A stretch of DNA of 64,000 nt from Strigamia acuminata (Eukaryota > Arthropoda > Chilopoda > Geophilomorpha > Linotaeniidae), in NCBI GenBank assembly GCA_949358305.1, contig OX442319.1:3038001-3102000 (forward strand), read 5' to 3'. The stretch's first letter is position 1. Every line of letters starts with the position of its first letter. Below are positions 1 to 10,947 of the stretch, piece by piece. The translations under genes were made by a program, and so were the position numbers. Below the pieces are notes generated by a model that did no database searches, was not told the origin of the DNA, and saw only the letters and a program-made list of their open reading frames with translations.

Positions 1-2689
1 GCCGCTCTGGCCGACGCTGCTGCCCGTTTGCCAGTCACGCCGTCTCAGCCCCGACTACGAGGAGGCCTATTCGCCGATCCGAACGGCGAAACTCGTGCAC
101 AGAGACACGACCGGGTAAATAATTCAAAATAAAATTACCTTTCAGTCATGAAAAGTAATTAAAAGTGCATTTTCACTCGGAAAAAGCGAAAAGTTCGTTG
201 GTAACGCCTTCGCAAGAAGGCGCCGCCATTTTTATCATCAGATGGCGCTGTGTCTCATTTTTGAGGCGTTGCTACGGCAACGCTCCAAACACTGAAACAT
301 AGCCGTCGGAAACAACGTTTTTCACGATTTTTCAAATATTTTGAAAAATTTAACGAATCTAAACTGCCGAATGAAATCTCACCCGTGATTTTATTCACTG
401 AAAATTCGGAAATAATTATTTTACACGAAAAAATGGATTTTAATTATTTCTTCGAATATTTTACAGATCATCCAACTTCGGGAGACGCATCTCGACTTGC
501 ACCCCGATGTTCCGACCGCTCCGGGAGTCTGGCGACATGCATTGCCGCCAGAAATCATCAAGTCTAAGGGAAGACTGACGTTTTGGGCGGCCCGACATAA
601 ATTCTCCAAGGCCTTAAACAAGCGATGGGGAACGAAGTTTCGGATCGCTTATTTAATCGATGGATTCGGTCATCGCGACGCCCTCGAGTGGGCAATGAAG
701 CGCGACACCTTCGGACCACTGCGAAACGTGTTGCTCGACTTCGCCTTCACAGTGATCGCTCAAGAAACGCGAGACCATCGCCGTTACTTCAACGCTCCTG
801 CGTGGGAGCGTCGACAGATTTTGGAGGACATCTTCCAACGTCTTGACCAAACCAAGGCCGAGGTTGTACGCCTCTACCACGAATCTTTCCGTGTAACAAC
901 GGACGGAAAGAAACGTTGGGTGCCGACATGCCAGTCGGAGATGCATCAGCTAGCCATGGGCGGATGTTTCCATGCTGATTTCGTGCCAAACCCGTATCCA
1001 GAGCCTGAGCCCCGGGTACAGGTCGCTTCCACCATCCACGTGGTGCCACCGCGCTCCACGTCGAGGTCACGATCATCGAGGTCGCCCTACAGTGGCCGTC
1101 GCTCCTCCCCAACACAGTCGTCGGGGGAAGGCGCCATTGGAGGGTTACCTCCACTCCAGAAGGCTCGTCATCGCTCACATCACCGACGCGAGCCGACGCC
1201 GCCAAAAAGACATTCGAAGTCCGTGTCGAGACCCACATCCCGAAGCCGACCTCGAGTGCAATCGCGCCAATCTTCCACGAGGAGTTCACTCTCGTCGCGT
1301 GAAGAAAAGTCCAACGCTTCTCAGCTTAGCGCTTCCACCTCCTCCTGCCAGATTGACTGGTCGGACGAGATAGCGAAGGAAGATCGTCGCATCGCCGCTT
1401 TGCAAGCCGGTCAAGGAGACGTCAACACCTCTTTGCCGTTCGCTTGCCGTCCAGTCACCAGCGACATGCGACCAGACCCATCGGTGCCCGTGCCACAAGT
1501 GACATCGGTCATCCGTTTTGAGGGATACGTCTCTCACGAACCATTTCCCGCACAGGAGTGCGCTGATCTCTGGAGGCGATTCTCATCGTTTCCCGAGACA
1601 GCCCAAACAATGTACCTCGCGCATCTGGACGAATACCAACTCGCTCAGATCCGCGAAGGAGAGAAGGAATGGCAATGGCTTGCCCGAGAGCTTGCGTCGT
1701 GCAAGTCCGACAAGCAACTGCAACGGACGCTGCAGAAAATGAACAGGAAATTGTCGGAGGGACTTCTTCGAATCCTGTTCCAAGGAGTCTTTCCCGACCC
1801 ACAGATTGCTCTGGCGGCCGCCACTCGATTGTGGACGGTGCCGTTAGGGCTTCCACGAGCCTTGCTGGACGATTGGGAGTCAGTTCGCCCCGATCCTCCA
1901 ACGATGCTCGCCGAATTGACGCAACAAGCCGAGGCGACTGGCGAAACTCCGGCTGGATCCGCCATTCGACTACGGCAGGAATGGGCTGCGCTGAAGCAGC
2001 GACGCGCAGCAGAACGAGCTACCGCCCGTCCCGCTGGCGCACCACCGTCATCCGCAGCTCCACTCCACGCTGCCATCACGGCAACGTCGAGTGTTTCCCG
2101 TGCGACCGAGGCACCGAGTTGCAACATCTCGTCTCCGATGGAATGGCTCGACAGCGACGATCGCGAGTTCGTCGTGCCTGTGGCCAGCGGCGCCAGACCA
2201 AAGACGCGCACCCCGGCTTTGCGCAGATCCAGATCCCTCTCGATCTGCAAAAAGTCGCCGCCACCGCCGCCTCCTCCAAAGGATTCGCCGCCAAGAGATA
2301 GGGGATCGAGTATGGCCACCCACCTCACCGCCTATCAACGTTTGCGCTCATTATACGCTTTTTGCTACATAACGAGCGCGACGAAAACGATTCTCCAGAA
2401 CAGCGAGGATTTATGCAACCGAGTCCTCGCGTGGCTGGAAAACCACATCAAGGAACAGCAGCCGTGGATCCTACATCAACGCCTGGTGTTCGCTCGAATT
2501 ACGCCTCAAGACCCGCAGGAGTATTTCGAGATGGGTTTTGGACGAAGGGATGGTGTGGACCGCATCAAGCAAGTGTGGCTCCACATCAACCCTGGCTTCC
2601 GGTCAGGACCAAACGCCGGCCGACCTTTGTGCACCGTCACAGAGCACAAAGATCCAAACGATCATTCGACGGACATGTTGCCTAAATAA
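1..2689 (+). CDS. Gypsy-A ORF3, env-position protein of unknown function, SR-rich; join(1..114, 467..2689), 5' partial
   Basis: I do not recognise a family. Reading is open from 467 to the stop at 2687-2689 (741 codons) and joins in phase 0 to the end of an upstream exon (1-114) across a predicted 352-bp intron. The N-terminal third is basic and helical. Nucleotides about 1050-1330 encode a serine/arginine-rich stretch with many RS and SR dipeptides. A run of eight prolines lies near 2255-2280. The C-terminal 130 residues are a compact charged domain. No signal peptide, transmembrane segment or cysteine pattern of an envelope glycoprotein is visible, although the position after pol is where errantiviruses carry env. 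SR-type composition suggests RNA binding, but that is inference. This copy lacks the premature stop seen in copy A1. Confidence 0.75.
115..466 (+). other. Predicted intron in Gypsy-A ORF3 (copy A2)
   Basis: The donor CGG|GTAAAT and acceptor TTTTACAG|ATC join the upstream exon to the long exon in phase 0. The other family copy has the same boundaries, the same 352-bp length (13516-13165) and the same phase, while the sequence between them contains stops. This supports a real intron or a spliced subgenomic message. Confidence 0.7.
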
Positions 2690-2864
2690 TTAGGGAACAC
2701 GCCCGTTCATTAAAAAATAATTCCTTTTTTATTTTTTACACTGTAATAAAAAAGAATAAATATATATCCTGTTCCATTTTACTTTGAAACCTTGTGTATT
2801 TATTCGCATACTTACCTGTCTCTTTTTGGAAAAGAATAAGATTCTTTCTTAAAAGGGGGGGAAG

Positions 2865-3929
2865 TGTGGTGACCTCAAATATTCCTATTTGAGTGCGCAC
2901 CATATTTCCAAATTGTCTTTTAAACATATTCAACAAGCCTATATGTTTTATTTCAATGTAAATTGAAATAAAACATACATTAATAAAATATAAAACAAGA
3001 CACAATATTACCCAAATAATATTGTGTTTTGCAGCAAGTTTTGGCCCAGCAACAGCGTCAACCAATCGCGCTGCAGCGTGCATTGCTTTGATGATGCTGC
3101 TAGGCGTGTGCCTGGGCGGAGCATCCCTTCCCCTCGCGCGTGCCCGGCTCAATTGTTGCACACGACCCGAAGGCGGCCGTGTGTGATCTTTGTGCAACTC
3201 GTCATCTGCGCAGCTTTTCTGAGCAGATTTAGAAGTGAGCCAAACGGTTTTGGCCCACTCTTCCCGCATTCTTGATTCTGCTTCCAAACCATTCACATCT
3301 GTGTCAAACTTATGCCAACCATTGCTAAGTGTGATCTGTGATATCTGGAAGAGTTGAGATTCATTGCTGGTCTGTACCCACTGTACGGAATAGCGCTTTC
3401 ACTGCTTAAATTACTACGCGTAATTTAAGCCATTTCTGTGTGGAATTGACATAGAGCTTGCTCTGTCAATTTGAAGGCTTTGTGTTGAGTTTAACTCCAC
3501 AAGGCAGATTGTGTTAAGACGGATTGTTACGTCGAGCTTGCTCCGTAATAATCACTTTCACTGTGTGTGAGAAGTATTCTCGTGTCGAGCGTGCTCCACG
3601 AGGATTTTAGAATATTTAGCAACGTATTTTAGCGTCGAGTTTACTCCGCTAAAATCCCGCGCTCACACGACGCCGTCGACGCCATCTTGGAGCCAACGGT
3701 CAACTGTGAGTGTACATTTGAAGAAGAAGCCAGATCGACCCCAAACATTTTAAATAATACCTCCTTTGTATTTTGAACGATTAAAACTATCTAATTTTTC
3801 CTTTACTCTGTGTAAAATCATTCCCCTAGACAAACATTTGGCCACAGAGTAGAAGTCCTGTACGGCATCTCTACGACGATTGCTTATTGAATTTACATAA
3901 TTTAATAAGTAAAAACCCGGATCGCCGCA
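2865..3929 (+). repeat. 3' LTR of Gypsy-A copy A2 (1065 bp)
   Basis: It starts TGTGGTGACC directly after a polypurine tract (2851-2864) and ends GATCGCCGCA. It is the reverse complement of the LTRs at 9686-10772 and 21410-22501 but shorter (1065 against 1087 and 1092 bp), so this copy is a more diverged insertion of the same family. Confidence 0.92.
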
Positions 3930-4270
3930 AAGTTGCTAGTCGCAGCTATCAAAAGTACGGCAAATGCTCGACATTCGAAACTACCTCTCGCACCACGCAA
4001 CGAATTTAATCACGAATAAGGAATTCCGGGAAAAATGATTGGAAATCGAAAATATTTTAGTATTATTCACATTTACTTGTCTTTGTAAAGCCCCATTGCA
4101 TTTGGAGGCCTTGTTCTGCGCTCACAGTACTGTGTACATTTGTATATGTATATTTTGATTATGGTTATAATAATTAGTCATACTTATTTCTTTAGACAAT
4201 ATTAAATGTTTATAATATTTTATAAGTTACACACTTGTGTTTGGCTCATTATATCTATATTTAATCACAC
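3930..4270. repeat. 609-bp tandem repeat, unit fragment (left part)
   Basis: The sequence matches 36857-37195 almost base for base, beginning inside the unit at AAGTTGCTAG and running to TTAATCAC. It is cut on the left by gypsy-A2 and on the right by the Tc1-like remnant. The unit resumes at 6078. Confidence 0.85.
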
Positions 4271-4452
4271 CCAAGAAATTTAAGCGACTCTCATACACTA
4301 TGAGCACCAATATTAATTCTAGCCTTCTTTAACTCACTTTCCATTTCATTTGGCAAGTCAAATCTCATTTATTTACAGCTTTTTCTAAGGTAACCATCTT
4401 GACGTCGTGAATTAGATTTTTGGCGACCAGACTATTTTCCATTTTTAACTGT

Positions 4453-4602
4453 TCATGTGCATCCGAATTTCATTATTACGTATTGAATGGGTATTTTACT
4501 TATTCTAAGTTGCTTTGAAATGGTTTTCTGGAATATTTTGTCCTTGTGCAGAAAGATAATTCGGTATTTCAGGTCATCTGTGAGTTCCTTGATTTTGGCC
4601 AT
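4453..4602 (-). pseudogene. Tc1-like transposase N-terminal fragment
   Basis: From the ATG at 4602 the frame is open for 49 codons to an in-frame TGA at 4453-4455. It reads as the start of a Tc1-type transposase: a MAKIKEL-type N-terminus, then a TISKQL helix-turn-helix segment. Downstream of the stop, residues resembling the SGRP-type linker continue for a short way before the homology is lost. No DDE catalytic residues are present, so it cannot encode an active transposase. Confidence 0.6.
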
Positions 4603-4631
4603 GATGGCAGTGAAATGAAGTCATCAAATGA

Positions 4632-5719
4632 CCTAGCACGACACCACCGCCAATGCACAACCGCCAAGACTTTAACCGCCAAGTCACAACCGCCAAAACA
4701 ATACCGCCAAACAATTACCGCCAAAACAATACCGCCAAACCCATTACCGCCAAACCATTACCGCCAAAAAAACCAGCGCCAATGGTAACAACAGCCAATG
4801 CCCCAAACTGGCTTAAAATAACAAAAAATGGATTGAAATGACAGAAATTGGTCGAAACGTACGAAAACGTCCAAAAACGTAACGAAAACATACAAAAATT
4901 ATTAAAATTATTAAAAATTAGTAAAAACGGTTGTTTTATGGCAATTTTTCGATTCGTTTGGCAATAAACCATGTGGTCGAAACTGGCGGAAAACATGCTC
5001 AAAATTGTTTTTACTGAAGTTGGAATGGTTTGTGGTGTTTTTACGGTTTTACCACTCCATTCCTAGAAGAAACGGTGTTTTTCTTCGTTTTCTTGTCATT
5101 TTTGGTGTAAAAAAGATTCTTTTTGAGCCCATTTGTTCGGTAATTCAACTTATTTTGGTGTAAATGAGTTAATACTGCCTGAAAACGTTTAGGTAATTCT
5201 TTCATTTGTTTTGCCGGGAAGCCGTATCGGCGGTGCTTTGCGCGTGTCGTTTGTCGGGCAAACAATGGTTTTTAGATTTATTTTTTAGGTTTTGGAATGC
5301 TTTGTAGAATTTTGCCACTTGATTCTGAACCAAAATGTACCATTTTATGTTGTTTTTAACCAAAAAAGGTCAATTTCTTGCTATTTTTTATGGTAAAAAA
5401 CGTTTATTTGAAAGTTTCTATGGTTTCAACAATTTATTTTAATAACAAGACATGTACCAGTATATTCGTTTATTTTCTGTTGTTTTTTGTTATTTCGACA
5501 AATTTGAGTCAATTTCGACCTTTTCGGGTCTTTGGCGGTCATTGGCGGTCATTGGCTGTTGTTACCATTGGCGCCGGTTGTATTGGCGGTAATGGTTTGG
5601 CGGTAATGGGTTTGGCGGTAATGGTTTGGCGGTAATGGGTTTGGCGGTATTGTTTTGGCGGTTTTGACTTGGCGGTTAAAGTGTTGGCGGTTGTGCATTG
5701 GCGGTGGTGTCGTGGAATC
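4632..5719. mobile_element. Non-autonomous TIR element with ACCGCCAA-repeat ends, 10-bp target duplication
   Basis: Long imperfect inverted repeats (about 4637-4800 and 5545-5714) are built from repeated ACCGCCAA octamers spaced by a few bases and run in opposite senses at the two ends. The outer direct repeats CATCAAATGA at 4622-4631 and 5720-5729 look like a 10-bp target site duplication, which would fit Mutator-like elements. The interior is AT-rich and has no transposase ORF. It is inserted just upstream of the Tc1-like start codon. Confidence 0.75.
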
Positions 5720-6077
5720 CATCAAATGATGGTCAGTTATGAATATTGTTGACATCATTCAGGTAAGCAATGAAATTTGTATAAAAATTGCATTGTTACA
5801 TCTCATTCTGTGACAAAAGTGGTCTGGTCTAATATTTTTGTCCAGAGAACAAGGTGGTCTAATAATTTTGACCAGAGTGATATTTTTTCAAATTAACTTT
5901 TTTGGGGTTTAATTTGATATTTTTATAAGTTTATTTAGTTTGTTTTGTAGAGGGAAAACAGGTCTTTTCAGTGCATTTTTATTTTTGTATCTATCATTTA
6001 CCACTCCAAAGTTATTGGGTGAAGAATAAAATTTTGCTTTGATTTGCTGGTGTGGTCTAATACTTTTGGCCATGGGT

Positions 6078-6293
6078 TGTATTACCATTTTAGGTTTATT
6101 CACTTGTTTACACTTATTCCAGCCCCTAAGGCTATTTCTTGTCACCTGTCCAGTGACCTCCCACCTTTACTGCAAGAGCAGCATCTGAGTCATCCCTTAA
6201 TATTGTTTTATATCATTCCCTAATTAACCCTCATCATGTATTCTTGTTACACAACAGTTTTTGTGCAATACAATACCAGGACCATGAAAGAAG
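6078..6293. repeat. 609-bp tandem repeat, unit fragment (right part)
   Basis: It matches 37247-37446, running through CCTGTCCAGTGACC to ACCATGAAAGAAG. It ends at the copia element, whose target duplication AGAAG is 6289-6293. Confidence 0.85.
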
Positions 6294-6833
6294 TGTTGGT
6301 CTACAAGACCAGATCATGTTTATCGATGTGATATAGATTCACATATTGACCTGTATTATTTATTAATTCGAGATTTACTTTATATTTCTTTCATATTCGA
6401 TGTTATTCATTATTTCTCTGATAACTGAGTTTATCTATTGTGTTTAGCAATGCAGTATCATGCTGCCTTTAACTTATCTATTTATTTCGTACATGTTTCA
6501 CTATGTAATACTTGTTACCGACACAAGGTGTTGCAATCTGTATGTTATATCACTTGCAAAATGGCGCCCGCCTCGAGAAGAAGCTAGATCGCCATTTGTT
6601 TTCTCTTCTTAAGGATTTTCCATGTTAAGTATGATTAAATTTGCTTTTATTATTTTACCAATTGCCTTTTATTGTGTTACACGGCAGATAAGTGCATAGC
6701 ACGGCCGTTTTCTAGTCGAATTGGTGTTACATCGCATAATCGTTTGTGCGGGTCGCACGACGCCATTGCGACTTTGATTATCGCTTCCACTCGTTCGGTT
6801 CACGCCGAATTTGCGCCGCTCTCTTCTGTCACA
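6294..6833 (+). repeat. Copia 5' LTR (540 bp)
   Basis: It starts TGTTGGTCTACAAGACC and ends CTTCTGTCACA. Its body aligns with the split 3' LTR (9411-9685 plus 22506-22788) and more distantly with the solo LTR at 8257. Confidence 0.85.
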
Positions 6834-6855
6834 GTTCGTAGCAGAGGGTGGTTGG
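6834..6855 (+). other. Copia primer binding site, initiator-tRNA-Met type
   Basis: GTTCGTAGCAGAGGGTGGTT follows the LTR directly. It resembles the TGGTAGCAGAGGATGG complement of the 3' end of initiator tRNA-Met, the classic Ty1/copia primer, with a few changes. Confidence 0.65.
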
Positions 6856-6879
6856 TGCCCCTGCATAACACCATTCTTT

Positions 6880-8256
6880 TGTGCTAATTATCGCCGAAAA
6901 ATTCAGCAAATTTCGCGAATTTTGCGGCGATTTGTCGAAAATCTATGCGCCCAGTTCTCTGGCTAGACAGGCAGCCATGCGATGGGAGTTTTTGGGCCTT
7001 TACCTCGGGCCAAACGAGGAGATGGTGGATTTTATTATTCGGGTGGACCATCACGTTCGTTAACTCTCGGACATAAAAGAAACCGTGTCGGCCAAACACT
7101 TTGCATATCAATATTTGAAATGCCTGCCGCCACAATATGCCCAGGTGACATTCGCCATTTACCATTGGCCTGAAGCGGAATTTACGCCCGCCAAAGTGTC
7201 GGAACAATTAATATCGGAGTATTTGCGCTTGAAAGCAATGGGCCTTCATCATGTTGCGTCATCTTCCGCCCACGTGTCCGCAAAGGACCAATCATGATCC
7301 CGGAACAGTTCTCGTCCCAAACGGCCATTATCATCGGTGAAATGCTTTAACTGCAATGAGATGGGGCATTACGCCACAAATGCCCTTATCCACGACGCGA
7401 AGACCAAAATCAACCGGCAGCTTCATTTCAACGCTCTCGGGAGTAAGAGCAAAAAGCGAAACAAGAATTCCGTGCCGAAAACCGATGATACACGTCCGAG
7501 AGGCAGTTCGCGTCCAGTGCGAGAGGCGGTATTTTTCGTCAACGTCCCGCAAGTGATTGAGTGTCCAGTTGTCCACTTCATGCAGTCCAATGAGTGGATT
7601 GTAAACTGCGGTGCCACGGATCATGTCTGTCATTATTCTCTGATTTTCGGACATTGTGCCCTTCGATATTGAATTAGGACAGGGCAAGTCCCAAGTGACC
7701 GGCAAAGGAAGCGTTCGACTTCTTACACGGGTGGATGACTGCAATTGTATCGTGAATTTGACCAACGTACTCTACGCGCCGAGCTTCGAGGCAAATTTGA
7801 TCTCGGTGTCAAAGATCGACAAAACTCGTCACCAAATTCACATTTACAACGGTGAAATTAATGTCTATCAGTCATCTATCACGAGTCCAATTCTTCGTGC
7901 GAAGGAGAAAAGTGGCCTTTATTATGTGGACGGTTTATGTTTAAATCCAGCAGTTTCGACGGTGATTTCTCCAACGAATCAGCCCGCTCCTGTTCAAACT
8001 TTCGTGACGACCGAGATTGAATTCGAGAATATCCCGAAGCCCAAAAAGCATAAATCGAAACAACGCGACATAACGGATTTTAGGATTGAGATGTCATCAT
8101 TGGAGGTCCCGAAGCAAATTCCGGTCCCAACCAATCCATTACCTGCTGCACAATCCTTACCTGTCCACAATAATCCGCCTATCCCATCCTGTGCTGGTGC
8201 ATTACAGCAGATTCCCTCTACTCTTCCGCCTGTCATCTCCAATCCTAGTAACATCT
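6880..8256 (+). pseudogene. Copia gag and protease region, broken
   Basis: The gag frame holds a gag-like helical region and a zinc knuckle beginning CFNCNEMGH, but in-frame stops occur at about 7062 and 7297, and a frame change inside the knuckle removes the last cysteine from the frame. The protease motif at about 7594-7622 reads WIVNCGATDH where copia proteases have DSGA, so the catalytic Asp is replaced by Asn. A further frame change near 7650 leads to the conserved NVLYAPSFEANLISVSKI segment that links protease to integrase. The frame then runs through a proline-rich linker to the solo LTR insertion at 8257. Confidence 0.85.
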
Positions 8257-8772
8257 TGTTGGTCAAAAGACCATTCATTTATCGATATCAAATGTTCTTG
8301 GTATCATATATAATGTTAATTCCAATATATTATCTTTATTTATCGTACATATGTTTAATTCGGCATTTATCTATGTTTTCATGCTGTACCGTATGTAATT
8401 CCATACGATTGATATGTTTTTCCCATGATTTGTTCTTAACTTAACTCTAATGTTAGTTATTGGCACCAGAGTGCCATCCTGTACACTTTTTGATTCCAAG
8501 ATGGACGCCGCCTTCAAATGTTAGCTGCTCCATCCAATTCATTTGTATTATGGACTTCTCATGTGAGTTTATTTTAATTAAACAATAGTATTTTGTTATC
8601 CAGTGTGTTTTGTTTGTTCTGCACGGAATTATAAGTGCAGAACACACCGTTTCGTGCAGAAACGGCTCGCTACGTCGTCCATACGTTCGCGTGTGAAACG
8701 CGACGCCATTACGGACATTTCCGCACGCTTCCAGTCGGTTTATTACCGATAATTGCGCACTCCTCTGCTACA
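8257..8772 (+). repeat. Solo LTR of a related copia family inserted in the copia element
   Basis: The 516-bp block starts TGTTGGTC and ends CTCTGCTACA. It is flanked by perfect 5-bp repeats CATCT at 8252-8256 and 8773-8777. The start and end match the host copia LTR, but the body differs clearly. Removing the block and one CATCT rejoins the copia pol reading frame region. Confidence 0.88.
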
Positions 8773-9410
8773 CATCTCTCAGTCACAAAAAGAGATAATT
8801 GCCAATCCTATTCCATCATCTAAGAAAGTCATTGCTAATCCTGCTTCCGTCAAAGATGCAACCGGTTTGTGGCATAGTCGCTTTGGCCACCTACACACCA
8901 ACGCAATGCGATTGCTGGCAAACAACGATCACGTGTATGGAATGGAACCAGCAGAAGTGCGCCAGGAATTGGCTTGCAATGACTGTCGTCTGGCGAAGTC
9001 TATCAGAGTTTCCCATAAGCCGGATGCGAATCCAATTGCGACAAAGCCACTCGACCTTTTTCATATGGACGTCTGGAGCCCATCTCCTGTTGATTCGTTT
9101 GGCGGTGCTCGCTATGTGTTTACGGTCATTGACGATGCCACTAGATACACCTGGATTACACCTCTTGCCCAGAAGTCTCAAGTCTTTGAGTGTTTCAAGG
9201 ATCTCGTCGCCAGGGTCGAGCGGGTTGCAAACACCCGCATCAAGGCAATTCGATCGGATAGGGGCGGCGAATTTATGTCGAACGAGTTCTTACGATACTT
9301 GAAAGACAAGGGGATCCAGGGGCAACGAACGAACCTTGCATCGCCAGAAATGAACAGCACGGCCGAGAGGATTGACAGGACAATGGCAGACAATGTTAGG
9401 GCCATTATAC
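8773..9410 (+). pseudogene. Copia integrase, C-terminally truncated
   Basis: This open stretch encodes the pre-integrase HHCC zinc-finger region (LWHSRFGHLH, then a CNDC pair) and the integrase core. The catalytic triad is visible as HMDVW, RSDRGGEF and TAERIDR. The frame runs on for about ten more residues after the Glu region and then enters LTR-like sequence at about 9411. The integrase C-terminus, reverse transcriptase and RNase H are missing, so this is a deletion derivative. Confidence 0.88.
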
Positions 9411-9685
9411 TGTATAGAATCACATTTTGCCATATTTATTTATTGTTTATTTCAATATTTACTTCGTATTTAATCGTATTTGCCGTGTTTTCCCTTTATA
9501 TAATGATTTCATGTTTATTGACATCTCAAATGGATCATTTTCGATGTTATTTATCCTTTTTATTATTTTGCATGTAGTATCATGCAATGTTTAGCTAATC
9601 TGTTTAATTCACGTTATTTTCAATTATGTATTTCTGATTACCGACACTAGGTGTGGTTTGACTATTGCTTTACTGTTTTTCAAAC
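9411..9685 (+). repeat. Copia 3' LTR, left half (5'-truncated)
   Basis: From ATAGAATCACATTTTGCC it aligns with the 5' LTR from about 45 bp inside that LTR, so the first part of this LTR was lost with the end of pol. It is cut at 9685 by gypsy-A1 and continues at 22506 after the duplicated AAAC. Confidence 0.75.
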
Positions 9686-10772
9686 TGCGGCGATCCGGGT
9701 TTTTACTTATTAAATTATATAAATTCAATAAGCAATCGTCGGTGAGATGCCGTACAGGACTTCTACTCTGTGGCTAAATGGTTGTCTAGGGGAATGATTT
9801 TTACACGGAGAGTAAAAGGAAAAATTAGATTGTTTTAATCGTTCTAAATACACTTGATGTATGCAAAGGGGAAATAATAATAATAATGTAATGACTGGGT
9901 CGATCTGGCTTCTCTTTGTACTTGGACACTCACAGTTGACCGTTGGCTCCAAAATGGCGTCGACGGCGTCGTATAAGCGCGGGATTTTAGCGGAGTAAAC
10001 TCAACGCTAAAATACGCCTCTAAATATTCTAAAATCCTCGCGGAGCAAGCTCAACACGAGAATACGTCTCACACACAGCGGTTCGATTATTACGGAGCAA
10101 GCTCGACGTAACAATCGGTCTTTACACAAATCGCTTTGTGGAGTTAAACTCGACACAAAGCCTTCAAACTAACAGAGTAAACTCGATGTTAGTTCCACAC
10201 AGAAATGGCTTAAATTACGTGTAGTAATTCAAGCTAGAAAGTTGCTATTCCGTACAGTGGGTACAGACCAGCGATGAAACTCAATTCGTCCAAGAATCAC
10301 AGATCACACTTTGCAGTTTTGGCAGAAGTTTGACACGGTTGTGAACAGTTTGGAGGTGGAATCAAGAGTGCGGGAAGAGTGGGCCAAAACCGTTTGGCTC
10401 ACTCCTAAATCTGCTCAGAAAAGCTGCGCAGATGACGAGTTGCACAAAGATCACACACGGCCGCCTTCGGGTCGTGTGCAACAATTGAGCCGGGCACGCG
10501 CGAGGGGAAGGGATGCTCCGCCCAGGCACACGCCTAGCAGCATCATCAAAGCAATGCACGCTGCAGCGCGATTGGTTGACGCTGTTGCTGGGCCAAAACT
10601 TGCTGCAAAACACAATATTATTTGGGTAATATTGTGTCTTGTTTTATATTTTATTAATGTATGTTTTATTTCAATTTACATTGAAATAAAACATATAGGC
10701 TTGTTGAATATGTTTAAAAGACAATTTGGAAATATGGTGCGCACTCAAATAGGAATATTTGAGGTCACCACA
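9686..10772 (-). repeat. Gypsy-A1 3' LTR (1087 bp)
   Basis: On the - strand it starts TGTGGTGACC right after the polypurine tract and ends GATCGCCGCA. It matches 21410-22501 except for a 5-bp deletion in the G-rich stretch near 10505 and a base difference near 9973. Confidence 0.95.
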
Positions 10773-10787
10773 CTTCCCCCCCTTTTA
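10773..10787 (-). other. Gypsy-A1 polypurine tract
   Basis: On the - strand this reads as an A-rich then G7 purine run ending GAAG immediately before the 3' LTR, the primer for plus-strand DNA synthesis. Confidence 0.85.
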
Positions 10788-10947
10788 AGAAAGAATCTTA
10801 TTCTTTTCCAAAAAGAGACAGGTAAGTATGAGAATAAATACACAAGGTTTCAAAGTAAAATGGAACAGGATATATATTTATTCTTTTTTATTACAGTAAA
10901 AAAAAATAAAAAAGGAATTATTTTCAATGAATGGGCATGTTCCCCAA

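Larger units (their letters stand above)
1..3929 (+). mobile_element. Gypsy-A copy A2, 3' part of an LTR retrotransposon (5' part outside window)
   Basis: This stretch is an inverted copy of 9686-13780: same third ORF, same polypurine tract (2851-2864, A-rich then seven G) and same LTR, but on the + strand. Only the third ORF, the 3' noncoding stretch and the 3' LTR are inside the window; gag and pol would lie to the left. The right edge is sharp: the LTR ends in CA at 3929 and is followed by AAGT and then the 609-bp tandem repeat. The two family members in opposite orientation 6 kb apart form a large inverted repeat. Family placement rests on the pol of copy A1 (Ty3/gypsy order RT-RNase H-integrase). 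Confidence 0.93.
4271..6077 (-). mobile_element. Degenerate Tc1-like DNA transposon inserted in the 609-bp repeat
   Basis: This 1.8 kb is absent from the downstream repeat unit at 36.8-37.4 kb, where only about 55 bp stand in its place. On the - strand it contains a broken Tc1-like transposase N-terminus (4453-4602). Near its right edge lies a terminus-like sequence (GGTCTAATACTTTTGG at about 6053-6070) with related copies of GGTCTAATA near 5823 and 5854, typical of Tc1-type ends. It is itself interrupted by a TIR element (4632-5719). The left end and most of the transposase are missing. Confidence 0.6.

Noticed and set aside
1645-2328. 227-codon minus-strand ORF opposite gypsy-A ORF3 (and its twin at 11309-11992)
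   Set aside because: It is antisense to the conserved ORF3 frame, is GC-skewed and Ser/Gly-rich as expected from a shadow of that codon usage, and appears wherever ORF3 does.
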